A stretch of DNA of 64,000 nucleotides, taken from NCBI RefSeq assembly GCF_014694385.1, contig NZ_JAAOCA010000012.1, forward strand, positions 62,001 through 126,000, in the 5' to 3' direction. Each line of letters opens with the position of its first letter. Position 1 is the stretch's first letter. A program made the translations under genes and the position numbers. The notes under the pieces were generated by a model that was not told where the DNA came from, made no database searches, and worked only from the letters and a program-made list of their open reading frames with translations. The stretch is from Pseudomonas typographi (lineage in GTDB: Bacteria; Pseudomonadota; Gammaproteobacteria; Pseudomonadales; Pseudomonadaceae). Positions 35,775-45,777 of the stretch are shown here, one piece after another.

Positions 35775-37990
35775 CTAACGCTCTGAGCGTTTCCCACCGG
35801 GTTCGCGCGCCGGCGCTCGCTCACCCTCCAACAAGCGCGTGACCCGCTGCCCTAAAGCTTCTACGCTGAAGGGCTTGGTCATGATGTGCATGCCGTCGGC
35901 CAGTTCACCGGCGCCCAGCACCGCCTGCTCGGCGTAACCGGTAATGAACAGCACTTTCAAATTTGGGCGCAATTGCCGCGCCGCATCGGCGAACTGCCGG
36001 CCATTGAGGCCGCCAGGCAGGCCGATGTCGGTGACCAGCAGGTCAACCTGGAGGTTCGACCTCAGCAATTGCAGGCCCGCGGTACCCTCTGCCGCCTCGA
36101 CCAAGGTGCAGCCGAGGTCGGTGAGGATGTCGACCACCAAGGCGCGCACCGTGGGCTCGTCATCGACCACCAATACCGTACCGCCGCTTGCCACCGGCGT
36201 GCTGGCGCCTACCGCACCGCTTGGCGACTCCACGGCTAGGGTATGGCAGCGCGGAAGGTACAGGCGCACACAAGTACCCTGGCCCGGGTGTGATTCGATC
36301 CAGGCCATGCCGCCGGACTGCCGGGCAAAGCCGTAGATCATCGATAAGCCCAACCCGGTACCCATGCCCAACGGCTTGGTGGTGAAGAATGGGTCGAACG
36401 CCTTGGCCAATACGTCGGCGGCCATGCCAATGCCATTGTCGGTCACGCTCAACATCACGTAGTCACCCACCTCCAATTGCAAGGGGCCGGCCTCCTGCAT
36501 GCCGAGCGTGCAGTTGTGCGTAGCGATGCACACTTCGCCGCCCTCCGGCATTGCGTCCCGGGCATTGATGCACAGGTTGAGCAAGGCGTTCTCCAACTGA
36601 TGCGGGTCTACCTGGGTACTCCACAGCACCGTTTCGGGTGCTACCCGGGTCGCCACCGCAGGCCCCATGGTGCGGCCGATCAGCTCTTGCATGCCGGCCA
36701 CCAGTTGGTTCAAGTCGGTGGGCTGCGGGTCCAGCGTTTGCCGCCGGGAAAACGCCAACAGCCGATGGGTAAGCGCCGCGGCACGGCGGCTGGCGCCTTC
36801 GGCGGCATCCAGGTAACGATCCAACTCGGCCAAACGGCCTTGTTGCACGCGCGCGCGCAGCAGTTCCAAGCAGCCGGAGATCCCGGTGAGCAGGTTATTG
36901 AAGTCGTGCGCAATGCCACCGGTCAATGGCCAACCGCTTCCATTTTCTGCGATTGTCGCAGCAGCTCTTCAGAGCGTAACAGTTCTGCGCTGCGTGCCTG
37001 GACCAAGTCTTCGAGCGAAGCGTTCAACGCACGTAATTGGTTTTCGGCACGGCGCCGTTCCAAGGCATTGCGCGTGCGCCCGGCCACTTCGCGCACGAAC
37101 TGTAATTGCTCAGCGGTCCATATGCGCTGGCGGCGGCAAGCTAGGTACATCACCGCCACCGTGCGCTGGCCCTCGACCAACGGGAAGCTCACGAACGAAA
37201 CGACACCGTCGTCGAGCAGGCGCTGCACGGCGGTAATGCGCGGGTCGGCGCGCACGTCCTCGACGATCACCGGTTCGCCGGCCAGCAAGCGCTGAAAAAA
37301 AGCCCCCAGCTCGGGCAGGCGGTGTTCGCCCGCCAGGCTGAGCAGGTCTTCTACGTACCAGTCATTGCGCACGTGCAAACTGGCCGTCTCGATGTCGACC
37401 TCACAATAGCCGGCGCGGTCAATGCCTAACAGGCTGCCAATGGTGCGGGCCGCCTCGAACGCCATCGCCTCCGGCTCTGTCAATGCCAGCAGGCGGTCGC
37501 TCAGGCGCAGGGCCTGCTCGGTCAAACGGCGGGCAGTGATGTCGGTGAACAGTACCGCCACCTGGGCAAGCTCTACGGCCCCCACGCGAGTGGCGTGTAC
37601 TTCGTACCAGCGGTTCAGCGCGTGAGCATGGTCGACGAACCGGCGCGCTTCACCGCTGCGAACGATCTGGCCATACATGTCGAACCAGTGCTGTTCGTGC
37701 TGCGGCGCCAGGTCACGCATCCAGCGGCCGCTGGCATCGTGCAGGCCGGTATGCCGCTCGAACGCGGCATTGGTTTCGAGAAACCGGTAATCCTGGGCGT
37801 GCCCGTCTTCGGCAAACCGCACGTGGATCAGGCAAAAGCCAGAATTCAGCGAGCCGAGCAGGCCGCGATAATGCGCCTGGTCCGCTGCATGCAGCGCGTC
37901 TGCTTCGAGGCGTTCCTGGCGAAGCGCCGCCAATTGTGCCTGCAGGCGGCGGTTTTCGATGTGTAGCGCGGCGGTATCGGATGGGTTCAT
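35775..37990 (-). pseudogene. Hybrid sensor histidine kinase, frameshifted
   Basis: Two overlapping minus-strand frames together encode one kinase of about 738 residues. Fragment one (36923-37990) carries a PAS domain, a GAF domain (FEAARTIGSLLGIDRAGYCE) and a coiled coil, ending KMEAVGH-stop. Fragment two (35775-36926) starts at LTGGIAHDFNNLL and carries the phosphoacceptor His, the ATPase domain (LINLCINARDAMP-like LLNLCINARDAMP; GMGTGLGLSMIYG) and a receiver (VVDDEPTVRAL, Asp in LLVTDIGLPGG). In this family the junction reads KMEAVGQLTGGIAHDFNN; one G is missing in the CAG codon near 36926, so the reading frame breaks there. Either a true mutation or a base error. A TTG start could express the second part alone. 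Confidence 0.85.
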
Positions 37991-38031
37991 TAACAAACGG
38001 CACGCCAGTGTAGGTGGGATACTGGTTGAGA

Positions 38032-38835
38032 TTATTCCGTTGGCGCGGAGTTCGAGTATTCACCGCTGGCCTGCTGGTGGGCCTTCATCACCCGTGCACG
38101 GCTGTTGGACAGGTGCACGCGCATCGCTGCGCGGGCCGCGTCGTAGTCCACCCGGGCAATGGCGTTGTAGATGTGCTCATGCTCACGCACCAGCCGGCTG
38201 TGGGTTTGCTGGCGGTCGAGGCGGGCGATGGCAGCGCTGTTCAGGCGCGCCCGGGGGAACATGCTGGTACCGAAATGGGTGATGATCTCGGTGAAATAAC
38301 GGTTATTGGTGGCCGCGGCGATCTGCAAGTGGAACTGGAAATCGGACACGATGGAGCCGCCGGTGTCGCTGGCCAGCTCGAAGCGCGCCAGGGCTTGCTG
38401 CATCGCTTGCAGTTGTGCTTCGGTGCGGCGCAATGCGGCGATGCCGGCGGCCTCTACCTCGAAGCTCATGCGCACGTCGAGGATGGCGATCACATCCTGC
38501 AAGGTGACGATCGACGATGGGTCCAACCGGCTGACGTCGCTGCCTGGAGTATTGAGCACAAAGGTGCCAATGCCGCGGCGGGTCTCGACCAACCCGGCCA
38601 CTTGCAAACGCGACAGCGCATCGCGCACCACCGAGCGGCTCACGCCGCCCACTTCCATCAGCTCGACTTCGCTAGGCAGTTTGTCGCCGGGCTTGAGCGT
38701 GCCCTGCTCGATCAACCGGGACATCTCATCGACCAGGGTCTGCGCCAGGCTGCGTGAACGCCGCGGTGGGTGGCCAGTCAGGGAAAGTTCGATAGGCAAG
38801 GTACAGTCTTCGTCCAGGGGTAGAAACCGCATCAT
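38032..38835 (-). CDS. FadR-subfamily GntR transcriptional regulator
   Basis: 267 residues: winged helix-turn-helix (LPSEVELMEVGGVSRSVVRDALSRLQVAGLVETRRGIGTFV, with the GntR signature) and an FCD effector domain with conserved His/Asp metal-binding residues (FQFHLQIA; EHEHIYNAI). Such regulators usually respond to hydroxy- or sugar acids. Its targets are unknown; a shared 15-bp motif before two other genes in the window (40679 and 61780) might be its operator, which is a guess. Confidence 0.9.
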   Translation of the reverse strand: MMRFLPLDEDCTLPIELSLTGHPPRRSRSLAQTLVDEMSRLIEQGTLKPGDKLPSEVELMEVGGVSRSVVRDALSRLQVAGLVETRRGIGTFVLNTPGSDVSRLDPSSIVTLQDVIAILDVRMSFEVEAAGIAALRRTEAQLQAMQQALARFELASDTGGSIVSDFQFHLQIAAATNNRYFTEIITHFGTSMFPRARLNSAAIARLDRQQTHSRLVREHEHIYNAIARVDYDAARAAMRVHLSNSRARVMKAHQQASGEYSNSAPTE

Positions 38836-39074
38836 ATAGCAAGCGCAACCCGCGTGTACGACCCGTTCGCACTACCTGATGGCGCCTGCGCGCGCCCAGC
38901 GATAGTGCTGCGCCGCGGCGGCCTTGGGTGGGTACCAGATACGCACAGCGCAGGCCCGCGACCGGGACTATAGGGCACCATCACAGCTTGGCCACAAAAC
39001 AGCGTGTAGCCCGGGGGAACCCTGGCTAGACACGTCGGTCGGTAACTACACCGCCACCGAACGAAGCCCGGCCG

Positions 39075-40205
39075 ATGAATGACCTGATACCCGAAGCGTG
39101 GCTCGACCGTATACCGCTACCCTGGGTCAGCACATTGATCGCTGCGCTCATGGCGGTGGCCATTGTATTAGTGGCCCGTTGGGCCGGCTTGGTGGTGCTG
39201 CGGCGTATTGCCAACTCGTTCACCCTGGCCCAGCAGTTGATCGCCCACTCGACCCAACCGAGCCTGTGGCTGCTGCCCTTGTTGGCGCTGCAGTCGGTAT
39301 GGACCGGCGCCCCCGACGACTTACCCATGATCAACAGCGTGCGCCACAGCAATGGCCTGCTGGTGGTGCTGGCGTTTATCTGGTGGGCCCTGCGCTGTGT
39401 GCGCGCGGTGGCCGAAACCGTGAGCCTGAAAAACCCCCTGGAGGTTGAGGATAACCTTACCGCGCGGCGTATCCAGACCCAAGTCAAGGTGCTGGTGCGC
39501 TGCCTGAACGTGGTGGTGATCCTGTTCGGCACCGGCCTGATGCTGATGAGCTTCCCAGCAGTCAAGCAAATCGGCACCAGCTTGCTCGCCTCGGCGGGGC
39601 TGGCGGGCCTGGCTGCGGGTTTTGCCGCCAAGCCGGTGCTCGGTAACCTGATCGCCGGCCTGCAGATCGCGATATCGCAGCCCATCCGCCTGGACGATGT
39701 GGTTATCGTCGAAGGCGAATGGGGGCGAATCGAAGAAATCACCGGCAGCTATGTGGTGGTCAAGATCTGGGACGAGCGGCGCTTGGTGGTGCCGCTGACT
39801 TACTTTATCGAAAAACCTTTCCAGAACTGGACGCGCAGCAGCTCCATGCTGATCGGCTCGGTGTTTCTCTGGGTCGATTACTCCCTGCCGCTGGAAGCGC
39901 TGCGCGAAGAAGTCAAAGCCATCTGCGAAGAGATCCCGCACTTATGGGACGGCCGAGTGAGCGTGCTGCAGGTCACCGACACCAGCGAAAAGTCGATGCA
40001 ACTGCGCGTTCTGCTCAGCTCGGCGGATTCCTCCCGCAATTGGGACGCACGCTGCCATATGCGCGAGCGCCTGATTACCTGGATCAACCGGGAGTTCCCA
40101 GAGTGCCTGCCGCAATTGCGTGCCGAAATGTCGACACGGGTAAACCGCCCGGATGTTCACGAACGCGTGAAACCCCAGGACGTCGAGCGCCAGCCACCGG
40201 TATGA
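39075..40205 (+). CDS. MscS-family mechanosensitive channel
   Basis: 376 residues. Four or five hydrophobic segments in the N-terminal half are followed by the pore helix and MscS core (LLASAGLAGLAAGFAAKPVLGNLIAGLQIAISQPIRLDDVV, cited in part) and a cytoplasmic beta domain (VEGEWGRIEEITGSYVVVKIWDERRLVVPLTYF). It opens under membrane tension to release osmolytes. The ATG at 39075 opens the family N-terminus. A small membrane protein gene lies convergently downstream. Confidence 0.93.
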   Translation: MNDLIPEAWLDRIPLPWVSTLIAALMAVAIVLVARWAGLVVLRRIANSFTLAQQLIAHSTQPSLWLLPLLALQSVWTGAPDDLPMINSVRHSNGLLVVLAFIWWALRCVRAVAETVSLKNPLEVEDNLTARRIQTQVKVLVRCLNVVVILFGTGLMLMSFPAVKQIGTSLLASAGLAGLAAGFAAKPVLGNLIAGLQIAISQPIRLDDVVIVEGEWGRIEEITGSYVVVKIWDERRLVVPLTYFIEKPFQNWTRSSSMLIGSVFLWVDYSLPLEALREEVKAICEEIPHLWDGRVSVLQVTDTSEKSMQLRVLLSSADSSRNWDARCHMRERLITWINREFPECLPQLRAEMSTRVNRPDVHERVKPQDVERQPPV

Positions 40206-40263
40206 ATATTGTTTTTGGAAGTGCCGCTTCGAAAGCGGAGGTAGTGCGAAGGTGATGCGGGTG

Positions 40264-40548
40264 TTACAACATCTGGTCGTTGCTCATCATCGCCTGCATC
40301 ACGATGCCTTTCTGCTGCTCGGTCAGCGTGTCCCACAAATGGGTCTTGGCGTAGAAACCCAAGCCACCTGCGATGTACAGCGACAAACCAATGACCATTA
40401 CCAGCGAAGCCAACGAAAAACCTTCGTGTTCTTCTTCATCGCGGGTAGCCCGCGCCTGCGGGGTGACGCTATCGATGATGCGTTTTACAACGTGAGACAG
40501 GTACAGCAGTACTTGGCGCCCCATGGCAACTATTCGAACCTCGTGCAT
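40264..40548 (-). CDS. Small membrane protein of unknown function
   Basis: 94 residues with one membrane span (FSLASLVMVIGLSLYIAGGLGFYA) after a charged region (RATRDEEEHEG). The C-terminus LTEQQKGIVMQAMMSNDQML is hydrophilic. Starts at 40524 or 40566 are possible; none has a clear binding site. It is tail to tail with the MscS gene. No family was recognised. Confidence 0.6.
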   Translation of the reverse strand: MHEVRIVAMGRQVLLYLSHVVKRIIDSVTPQARATRDEEEHEGFSLASLVMVIGLSLYIAGGLGFYAKTHLWDTLTEQQKGIVMQAMMSNDQML

Positions 40549-40678
40549 TGAACGGACAAAACCCACAGGCCATGCCTGTGGCTATGCCATCGAACAGGGC
40601 TCGGTGCCCGGTCGGCCTCTCAAACAGGCCTACTCGATCTGCTAGTGCCGGGCACGAAGGGAGCCTTGCCCACGGCGG

Positions 40679-40694
40679 TTGTATGATAACTTAG
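40679..40694 (+). promoter_or_regulatory. Shared motif TTGTAYGATAACYTA, copy 1
   Basis: TTGTATGATAACTTAG about 145 bp upstream of the aldo/keto reductase gene. A near-identical 16-mer (two transitions in the first 15 bases) occurs at 61780-61795 upstream of the MFS transporter. The match suggests a common regulator. Confidence 0.4.
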
Positions 40695-40837
40695 GTAGTG
40701 GACGAACATTAATTAGTTTGCTAAATATTTCCGACGAAAGGCGGCGTCGATTTCCGCCCGGCCCTCTAAGGCCCCTCGCCTTTTTCATTGCCAATGCCCG
40801 GCCCAGAGCCCTGGCGCAGCCCACTAAAGGAAACCTT

Positions 40838-41875
40838 ATGCATTATCGCCCGCTCGGCCGTACAGCGACCACCGTCAGCGCCCTCACCCTCGGCACCATG
40901 ACCTGGGGCGAGCAAAACACTGAAAGCCAGGCGTTTGAACAAATTCGGCTGGCCAAGGATGCTGGGATCAACACGCTGGATACCGCCGAGATGTACCCCG
41001 TACCGCCCAGTGGGCAAACCTATGCCAGCACCGAGCGCATCATCGGCAACTACTTCAAAACGTTCGGTGATCGCGCCGACTGGGTGTTGGCCAGCAAAGT
41101 GGCAGGCCCTGGGCGCATGGACCACATCCGCGACGGCAACCCGCGGCTGGACCGCAAGAATATCGTCGCCGCGCTCGATGCGAGCCTTGAGCGCTTGAAT
41201 ACCGATTACCTGGACTTGTACCAGTTGCACTGGCCGGATCGTAAAGCCAACTTCTTCGGCCCATTGGGCTACACCCACCACCCCGATGACGAGAGCACCC
41301 CTATCGAAGACACGCTCGAAGTGCTCGATGAATTGGTCAAGGCCGGTAAAATTCGCCATATCGGCCTTTCCAACGAGACGCCTTGGGGCACCATGCGCTT
41401 TTTGCAATTGGCCGAAGCGCGCGGCTGGCCGCGGGTGGTGTCGATCCAGAACCCCTACAACTTGCTCAACCGCACCTTCGAGGTGGGCCTGGCGGAAGTC
41501 GCCCTGCGTGAGGGCGTGGGCCTATTGGCGTATTCACCCTTGGCGTTTGGCGTGTTGGCTGGCAAGTACCTGGGCGGCGCGCGCCCGGCCAAGGGCCGCT
41601 TGACCCTGTACGAGCGCTTTCAGCGCTACAACAAGCCGCAAGCTACACACGCGACCGAAGCCTATGTGAAGCTGGCCCACGAACACGGCCTGGACCCCGC
41701 GCAAATGGCCCTGGCCTTTGTGACCCAGCAGCCCTTCGTGACCAGCAACATCATTGGCGCCACCACCTTGGAACAGCTCAAGAGCAACCTCGAAAGTGCC
41801 TCGCTCACCCTCAGCGAGGAGCTATTGGCGCAGATCGAAGCGATTCACACCGCGCAGCCTAACCCGGCACCCTGA
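40838..41875 (+). CDS. tas: Tas-like NADP-dependent aldo/keto reductase
   Basis: 345 residues, the length of E. coli Tas (346). Opening MHYRPLGRTATTVSALTLGTMTWG and motifs LDTAEMYP (catalytic Asp/Tyr), WVLASKVAGPGR (Lys), LYQLHWPDR (His) are diagnostic of the family. The physiological substrate of Tas-type enzymes is not settled. The ATG at 40838 has AAAGGA upstream; the open frame runs further upstream but lacks such a site. A strong hairpin follows the stop. Confidence 0.93.
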   Translation: MHYRPLGRTATTVSALTLGTMTWGEQNTESQAFEQIRLAKDAGINTLDTAEMYPVPPSGQTYASTERIIGNYFKTFGDRADWVLASKVAGPGRMDHIRDGNPRLDRKNIVAALDASLERLNTDYLDLYQLHWPDRKANFFGPLGYTHHPDDESTPIEDTLEVLDELVKAGKIRHIGLSNETPWGTMRFLQLAEARGWPRVVSIQNPYNLLNRTFEVGLAEVALREGVGLLAYSPLAFGVLAGKYLGGARPAKGRLTLYERFQRYNKPQATHATEAYVKLAHEHGLDPAQMALAFVTQQPFVTSNIIGATTLEQLKSNLESASLTLSEELLAQIEAIHTAQPNPAP

Positions 41876-41880
41876 TACAC

Positions 41881-41906
41881 AAACCGCCACGGCCCCGTGG
41901 CGGTTT
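41881..41906 (+). terminator. Intrinsic terminator after tas
   Basis: AAACCGCCACGG and CCGTGGCGGTTT form a perfect 12-bp stem around two central bases, followed by ATTC. It lies 6 bp after the reductase stop codon. The flanking A and T tracts make it potentially bidirectional. Confidence 0.85.
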
Positions 41907-41945
41907 ATTCGAACTCTCACGGGCACCGGCACGTCGTAACAAAAT

Positions 41946-44318
41946 ATGACTGCAGGCGCGCCCACTATGCACACCCCCTCTTCCGCCCGTTATCGCCCCT
42001 ATACGCATGCCTCCGGTGGCTGGGGCTCGGCGCGCTCGGTGATGAATATCCTTTGGCGCGAACAGGCGCTGGCGCAGGGGCCCTTGGCACTGTACCGGCA
42101 AAACAAACCCGGCGGTTTTGCCTGTGTCAGTTGTGCCTGGGCCAAGCCCGGCCATACCCACCCCTTGGAGTTCTGCGAAAACGGCGCCAAGGCCACCGCG
42201 TGGGAATTGACCACCCATCGCGCCGATGCGGCGTTTTTTGCCCAGCACCGCCTCAGCGAGCTACGCAGTTGGCCTGACCAAGCGCTGGAGCAACAAGGGC
42301 GCCTGACCGAACCGCTGCGCTACGACGCCACCAGCGACCGTTACCTACCCGTAAGCTGGAACGAAGCCTACGCGGTCGTTGGCGCCAAGCTCAAGGCGCT
42401 GAAACCGGCCAGTACGGTGTTCTATGCCTCGGGGCGGGCCTCGCTGGAAGCCTCGTTCATGTACCAATTGTTCGCCCGGGCCTATGGCCACAATAACCTG
42501 CCCGACAGCTCCAACATGTGCCATGAAAGCACCTCGGTGGGGCTGCAGGAAAGCATCGGCGTGCCGGTGGGCACCGTAACGCTCGAAGATTTCGCCCAGG
42601 CCGATTGCCTATTTTTTTTCGGCCAAAACGTAGGCAGCAACAGCCCGCGGCTGCTTCACCCGGTGCAGGAAGCACGCCGGCGTGGCGTGCCGGTGATTAC
42701 CTTCAACCCGTTGCGTGAGCGCGGCCTTGAGCGCTTCGTAAACCCCCAGTCGCCCCTTGAGATGGTCGGGCCGCAATCTACGGTGGTCAGCACCCAGTAC
42801 CACCAAGTGGCTATCGGCGGCGACTTGGCGGCCATGGTCGGCATTGCCAAGGCATTGCTGGCGCTGGATGACCAAACCTCGGCCGGCGGCCAACCCAGCG
42901 TGCTGGACCAAGCCTTTATCGCCCAGCACACCCACGGCGTGGTTGAGTTCATCGCCGCCGTGCGGCGCTGGGAATGGGCCGAACTTGAACAGCGCGCCGG
43001 CCTATCACGGGCGGCCATGGAAGCGGCCGCGGCAGTGTATGCCCGCAGCGAACGGGTGATCTTCCTGTACGGCATGGGCCTGACCCAGCACCGCCACGGG
43101 GTGGAAACGGTGCAGATGCTGGTCAACCTGCTATTGCTGCGCGGCAACATCGGTAAACCCGGTGCAGGTATTTGCCCGGTGCGTGGCCACTCCAACGTAC
43201 AGGGCCAACGCACGGTCGGGATTACCGAAGACCCGGCCAAGGTGCCGGGTGAGCGCATCGCCGAGTTGTTTAACATCAACGTACCCGAGCATAAGGGCTT
43301 GGCCACGGTGGATGCCTGCGCGGGGCTGCTCGACGGCAGTGTGAAGGCCTTCATCAGCCTGGGAGGCAACTTTTTGCGGGCGATCCCCGACACCTCGCGC
43401 ATGGAGCCGGCCTGGGCCAACCTGGCGCTGAACGTGCAGGTGGCGACCAAGCTTAACCGGAGCCATTTGGTGACCTGTGCCGACAATTGGCTGCTGCCCT
43501 GCTTGGGCCATACCGAAACCGACCTACAAGAGGGTGTCGCCCAAGCGTACAGCACCGAAGACAGCACCGGCTGCATTCATGGTTGGAACAGCCAAGCGCG
43601 CCCCGCCAGCGAACAATTGCGCTCGGAGGTGGCGATTATCGCGGGGCTGGCCCAAGCGACGTTGGCGCCGAACCCCAAGCTCGATTGGGACGCCTGGCGG
43701 CGTGACGCACGGCTCATCCGCCAAGCCATCGCCGCCACCTACCCGGACACCTTCCACGACATGGAACAGCGCATGTGGCAACCCGGCGGTTTTCGCCGGC
43801 CGCTGCCGGCTGCCGAGCGGCGTTGGAACACCGAACCTGGCAAGGCGCTTTTTATCACGCCAAAGGCGCTGAGCGAGGACAACGACGTAAACCCCGGGCG
43901 GGAACGGCGGGATGTACTGCAGTTGATGACGATCCGCAGCAACGACCAGTTCAACACCACCATCTATGGCTACGATGACCGCTTTCGCGGCGTGAAAGGC
44001 ACCCGCAAGGTGGTGTTGATGCACCGCAACGACATCGCCCGGCTGGGCTTGGAACCGCTCGGTTGGGTGACGCTGCGCACCGCAGTGGAAACCGAAGTGC
44101 GCCGAGAGGTCGGGCCGCTGCAGATCCTCGCTTATGACATCCCCGAGGGCTGCTGCGCCGGCTATTACCCGGAGTGCAACCCGTTGGTACCGCTGTGGCA
44201 CCATGCCGAGCGCAGCAAAGTGCCGGCGGCCAAATCCGTACCCGTCACGTTCGAGCGCGCCACACCGGGCCCCGACGACGTGTCGATACAGTTGCCGGTG
44301 GCCGGGCAAGTGGCATAA
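41946..44318 (+). CDS. FdhF/YdeP family molybdopterin oxidoreductase
   Basis: 790 residues. Opening SGGWGSARSVMNI, then GGFACVSCAWAKPGHTHPLEFCENGAKATAWELT, which is the YdeP-family form of the cluster-binding region (three cysteines). It contains molybdopterin domain motifs FYASGRASLEASFMYQLFARAYGHNNLPDSSNMC and GNIGKPGAGICPVRGHSNVQGQRTVGI. YdeP is linked to acid resistance in enterobacteria; the reaction is unknown. A start at 41967 (MHTPSSAR) is possible. No maturation (FdhD) gene is in the window. Confidence 0.92.
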   Translation: MTAGAPTMHTPSSARYRPYTHASGGWGSARSVMNILWREQALAQGPLALYRQNKPGGFACVSCAWAKPGHTHPLEFCENGAKATAWELTTHRADAAFFAQHRLSELRSWPDQALEQQGRLTEPLRYDATSDRYLPVSWNEAYAVVGAKLKALKPASTVFYASGRASLEASFMYQLFARAYGHNNLPDSSNMCHESTSVGLQESIGVPVGTVTLEDFAQADCLFFFGQNVGSNSPRLLHPVQEARRRGVPVITFNPLRERGLERFVNPQSPLEMVGPQSTVVSTQYHQVAIGGDLAAMVGIAKALLALDDQTSAGGQPSVLDQAFIAQHTHGVVEFIAAVRRWEWAELEQRAGLSRAAMEAAAAVYARSERVIFLYGMGLTQHRHGVETVQMLVNLLLLRGNIGKPGAGICPVRGHSNVQGQRTVGITEDPAKVPGERIAELFNINVPEHKGLATVDACAGLLDGSVKAFISLGGNFLRAIPDTSRMEPAWANLALNVQVATKLNRSHLVTCADNWLLPCLGHTETDLQEGVAQAYSTEDSTGCIHGWNSQARPASEQLRSEVAIIAGLAQATLAPNPKLDWDAWRRDARLIRQAIAATYPDTFHDMEQRMWQPGGFRRPLPAAERRWNTEPGKALFITPKALSEDNDVNPGRERRDVLQLMTIRSNDQFNTTIYGYDDRFRGVKGTRKVVLMHRNDIARLGLEPLGWVTLRTAVETEVRREVGPLQILAYDIPEGCCAGYYPECNPLVPLWHHAERSKVPAAKSVPVTFERATPGPDDVSIQLPVAGQVA

Positions 44319-44404
44319 CGTTGCCGTTGGCGGCCGATTCGAGGCTGTGCCTTTGTGGCCGGGCGACGCGGCTACGATATTCACGGGGTTTGCGAACGGC
44401 TGAA

Positions 44405-45010
44405 TCAGCCGCCCACCACCTTTTCGTCGAGGTCTACCGTGCAGGGCACCACGCACCACACCTCCAAGATAAAGTCAGCTTCCTGGTGGCTTACCGCCTT
44501 GTGCAGGCCCAGGCCCTCGTCCAGAAGCTGATGCACCTGGCGGCCGCGCTGCGGGGCGCCTTCGATGGGGTGCAGCCAATGGCAGGCCAATACCGAGCCG
44601 GTAGGCGCCAGGCTGAGCAGCATCTGCTCGATCACCTCACGCCAAGCCGGCTCACCCAGGTAGTAGCCCACCTCGCTGAGCACCACCAGGTCAAACATGC
44701 CCCCGGGCCAGTCGCCCGGCAAATGGCCTTCCAGCACTTCAGCGTTGGGGTAGTCCCCCAGGCGCTGCTTCGCCAGGGCCACGGCGCGTTCGTTGAAGTC
44801 CATCACCACCAACTCGTCGCAGCGCTCAGCCAGCGCCAGGCTCAACTCGCCGTTGGCACAGCCCGGCTCGAAGGCGCGCTCGTAACGTTGGCGTGGCAAG
44901 CTGGCCAAGGTCAGGTCGCGTTTGCGCTTTTCATACCAGCGTTGGCGAAACGCCCAGGGGTCGTCACTGCCTTGAAAGAGTCGGTCGAAATACTCGGCGG
45001 GGGTATTCAT
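44405..45010 (-). CDS. NodS-like SAM-dependent methyltransferase
   Basis: 201 residues of the class I methyltransferase fold. The SAM site is FEPGCANGELSLALAERCDELVVMD; FDLVVLSEVGYYLGE resembles NodS, the N-methyltransferase of chitooligosaccharide synthesis. Its ATG overlaps the PIG-L deacetylase stop by 4 nt, so it acts with that enzyme, as in lipochitooligosaccharide-like modification (deacetylation followed by methylation). The actual product is unknown. Confidence 0.85.
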   Translation of the reverse strand: MNTPAEYFDRLFQGSDDPWAFRQRWYEKRKRDLTLASLPRQRYERAFEPGCANGELSLALAERCDELVVMDFNERAVALAKQRLGDYPNAEVLEGHLPGDWPGGMFDLVVLSEVGYYLGEPAWREVIEQMLLSLAPTGSVLACHWLHPIEGAPQRGRQVHQLLDEGLGLHKAVSHQEADFILEVWCVVPCTVDLDEKVVGG

Positions 45011-45777
45011 ACAAACACCAATTCGAAAGGTTGCAGCAAACGCGCCAGGGTCTGTTCGTTGAGCACCGGCGCGGCGCGGGTGGAGGCATCGGGCAGCAGT
45101 TGGGTAACGTGTTCGGCGATCGCCTGCCGTTTACGCCCCTGGGCCTGCTCGCTGAGCATGAACTTGCGCGCCCGCGCCCACGGCAAGCGAGGGTCTTGCG
45201 GTTCGGCCCAATGCCAGGCCCACACCGGCGCCTCCAGCAGCACGGCGCCGCTGATCCGCGCCGCCTCGGCGGCCACCTTACCCAACGCTTCATGGTCGCA
45301 GTGGCCATCGTAGCGCCAAGTGCTGAGCAAACGATCGCCGCGGCCCAAGTGCCGGCACAGTTGCCCGAGCAGTTCGTCTTCGAAGGTTGCCACCTGGCCG
45401 TCGGGCAGGCCCAACGGGTGCCAGTCGAGCACGCGGGTGTCGAACCCTAACCGGGTCAGCGCGCGCGTGCTTTCCAAGTGCCGCTCGTGGCGCAGCCGGG
45501 CGGGCGGCCATACGCTCGAACCCGGGTGGCTACCGTCGCCGTCGGTGACCGACAGCAGCGTCACCTCGTCGTGCCGGCTGGCCATGGCGGCCAGCAACCC
45601 GCCACACGCCAGCACTTCGTCATCCGGGTGCGGGGCGGCGACCACCAGCCGCGTACCCGCCGGCACCAATTCATCCAAGCTAATGGGGGCTACGTGCTGC
45701 AGGTGCTCACTGGCTTGCCATTTTTCCAGTGGTGTGCCCGCCAGCCCAAAGGGGTCGCCCGTATCTGGCGCAGTCAT
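45007..45777 (-). CDS. PIG-L family N-acetylglucosaminyl deacetylase
   Basis: 256 residues. The zinc-binding signature HPDDEVLACGGLLAAMA and the later HCDHEALG are both present, so it is a LmbE/PIG-L deacetylase acting on N-acetyl sugars. The ATG at 45777 (MTAPDTGDP) is preferred to a GTG at 45786, because GAGTGG lies about 7 nt upstream. It overlaps the acyl-CoA dehydrogenase stop by 4 nt and is followed by the methyltransferase with a 4-nt overlap: a tight three-gene operon. Confidence 0.88.
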   Translation of the reverse strand: MTAPDTGDPFGLAGTPLEKWQASEHLQHVAPISLDELVPAGTRLVVAAPHPDDEVLACGGLLAAMASRHDEVTLLSVTDGDGSHPGSSVWPPARLRHERHLESTRALTRLGFDTRVLDWHPLGLPDGQVATFEDELLGQLCRHLGRGDRLLSTWRYDGHCDHEALGKVAAEAARISGAVLLEAPVWAWHWAEPQDPRLPWARARKFMLSEQAQGRKRQAIAEHVTQLLPDASTRAAPVLNEQTLARLLQPFELVFV

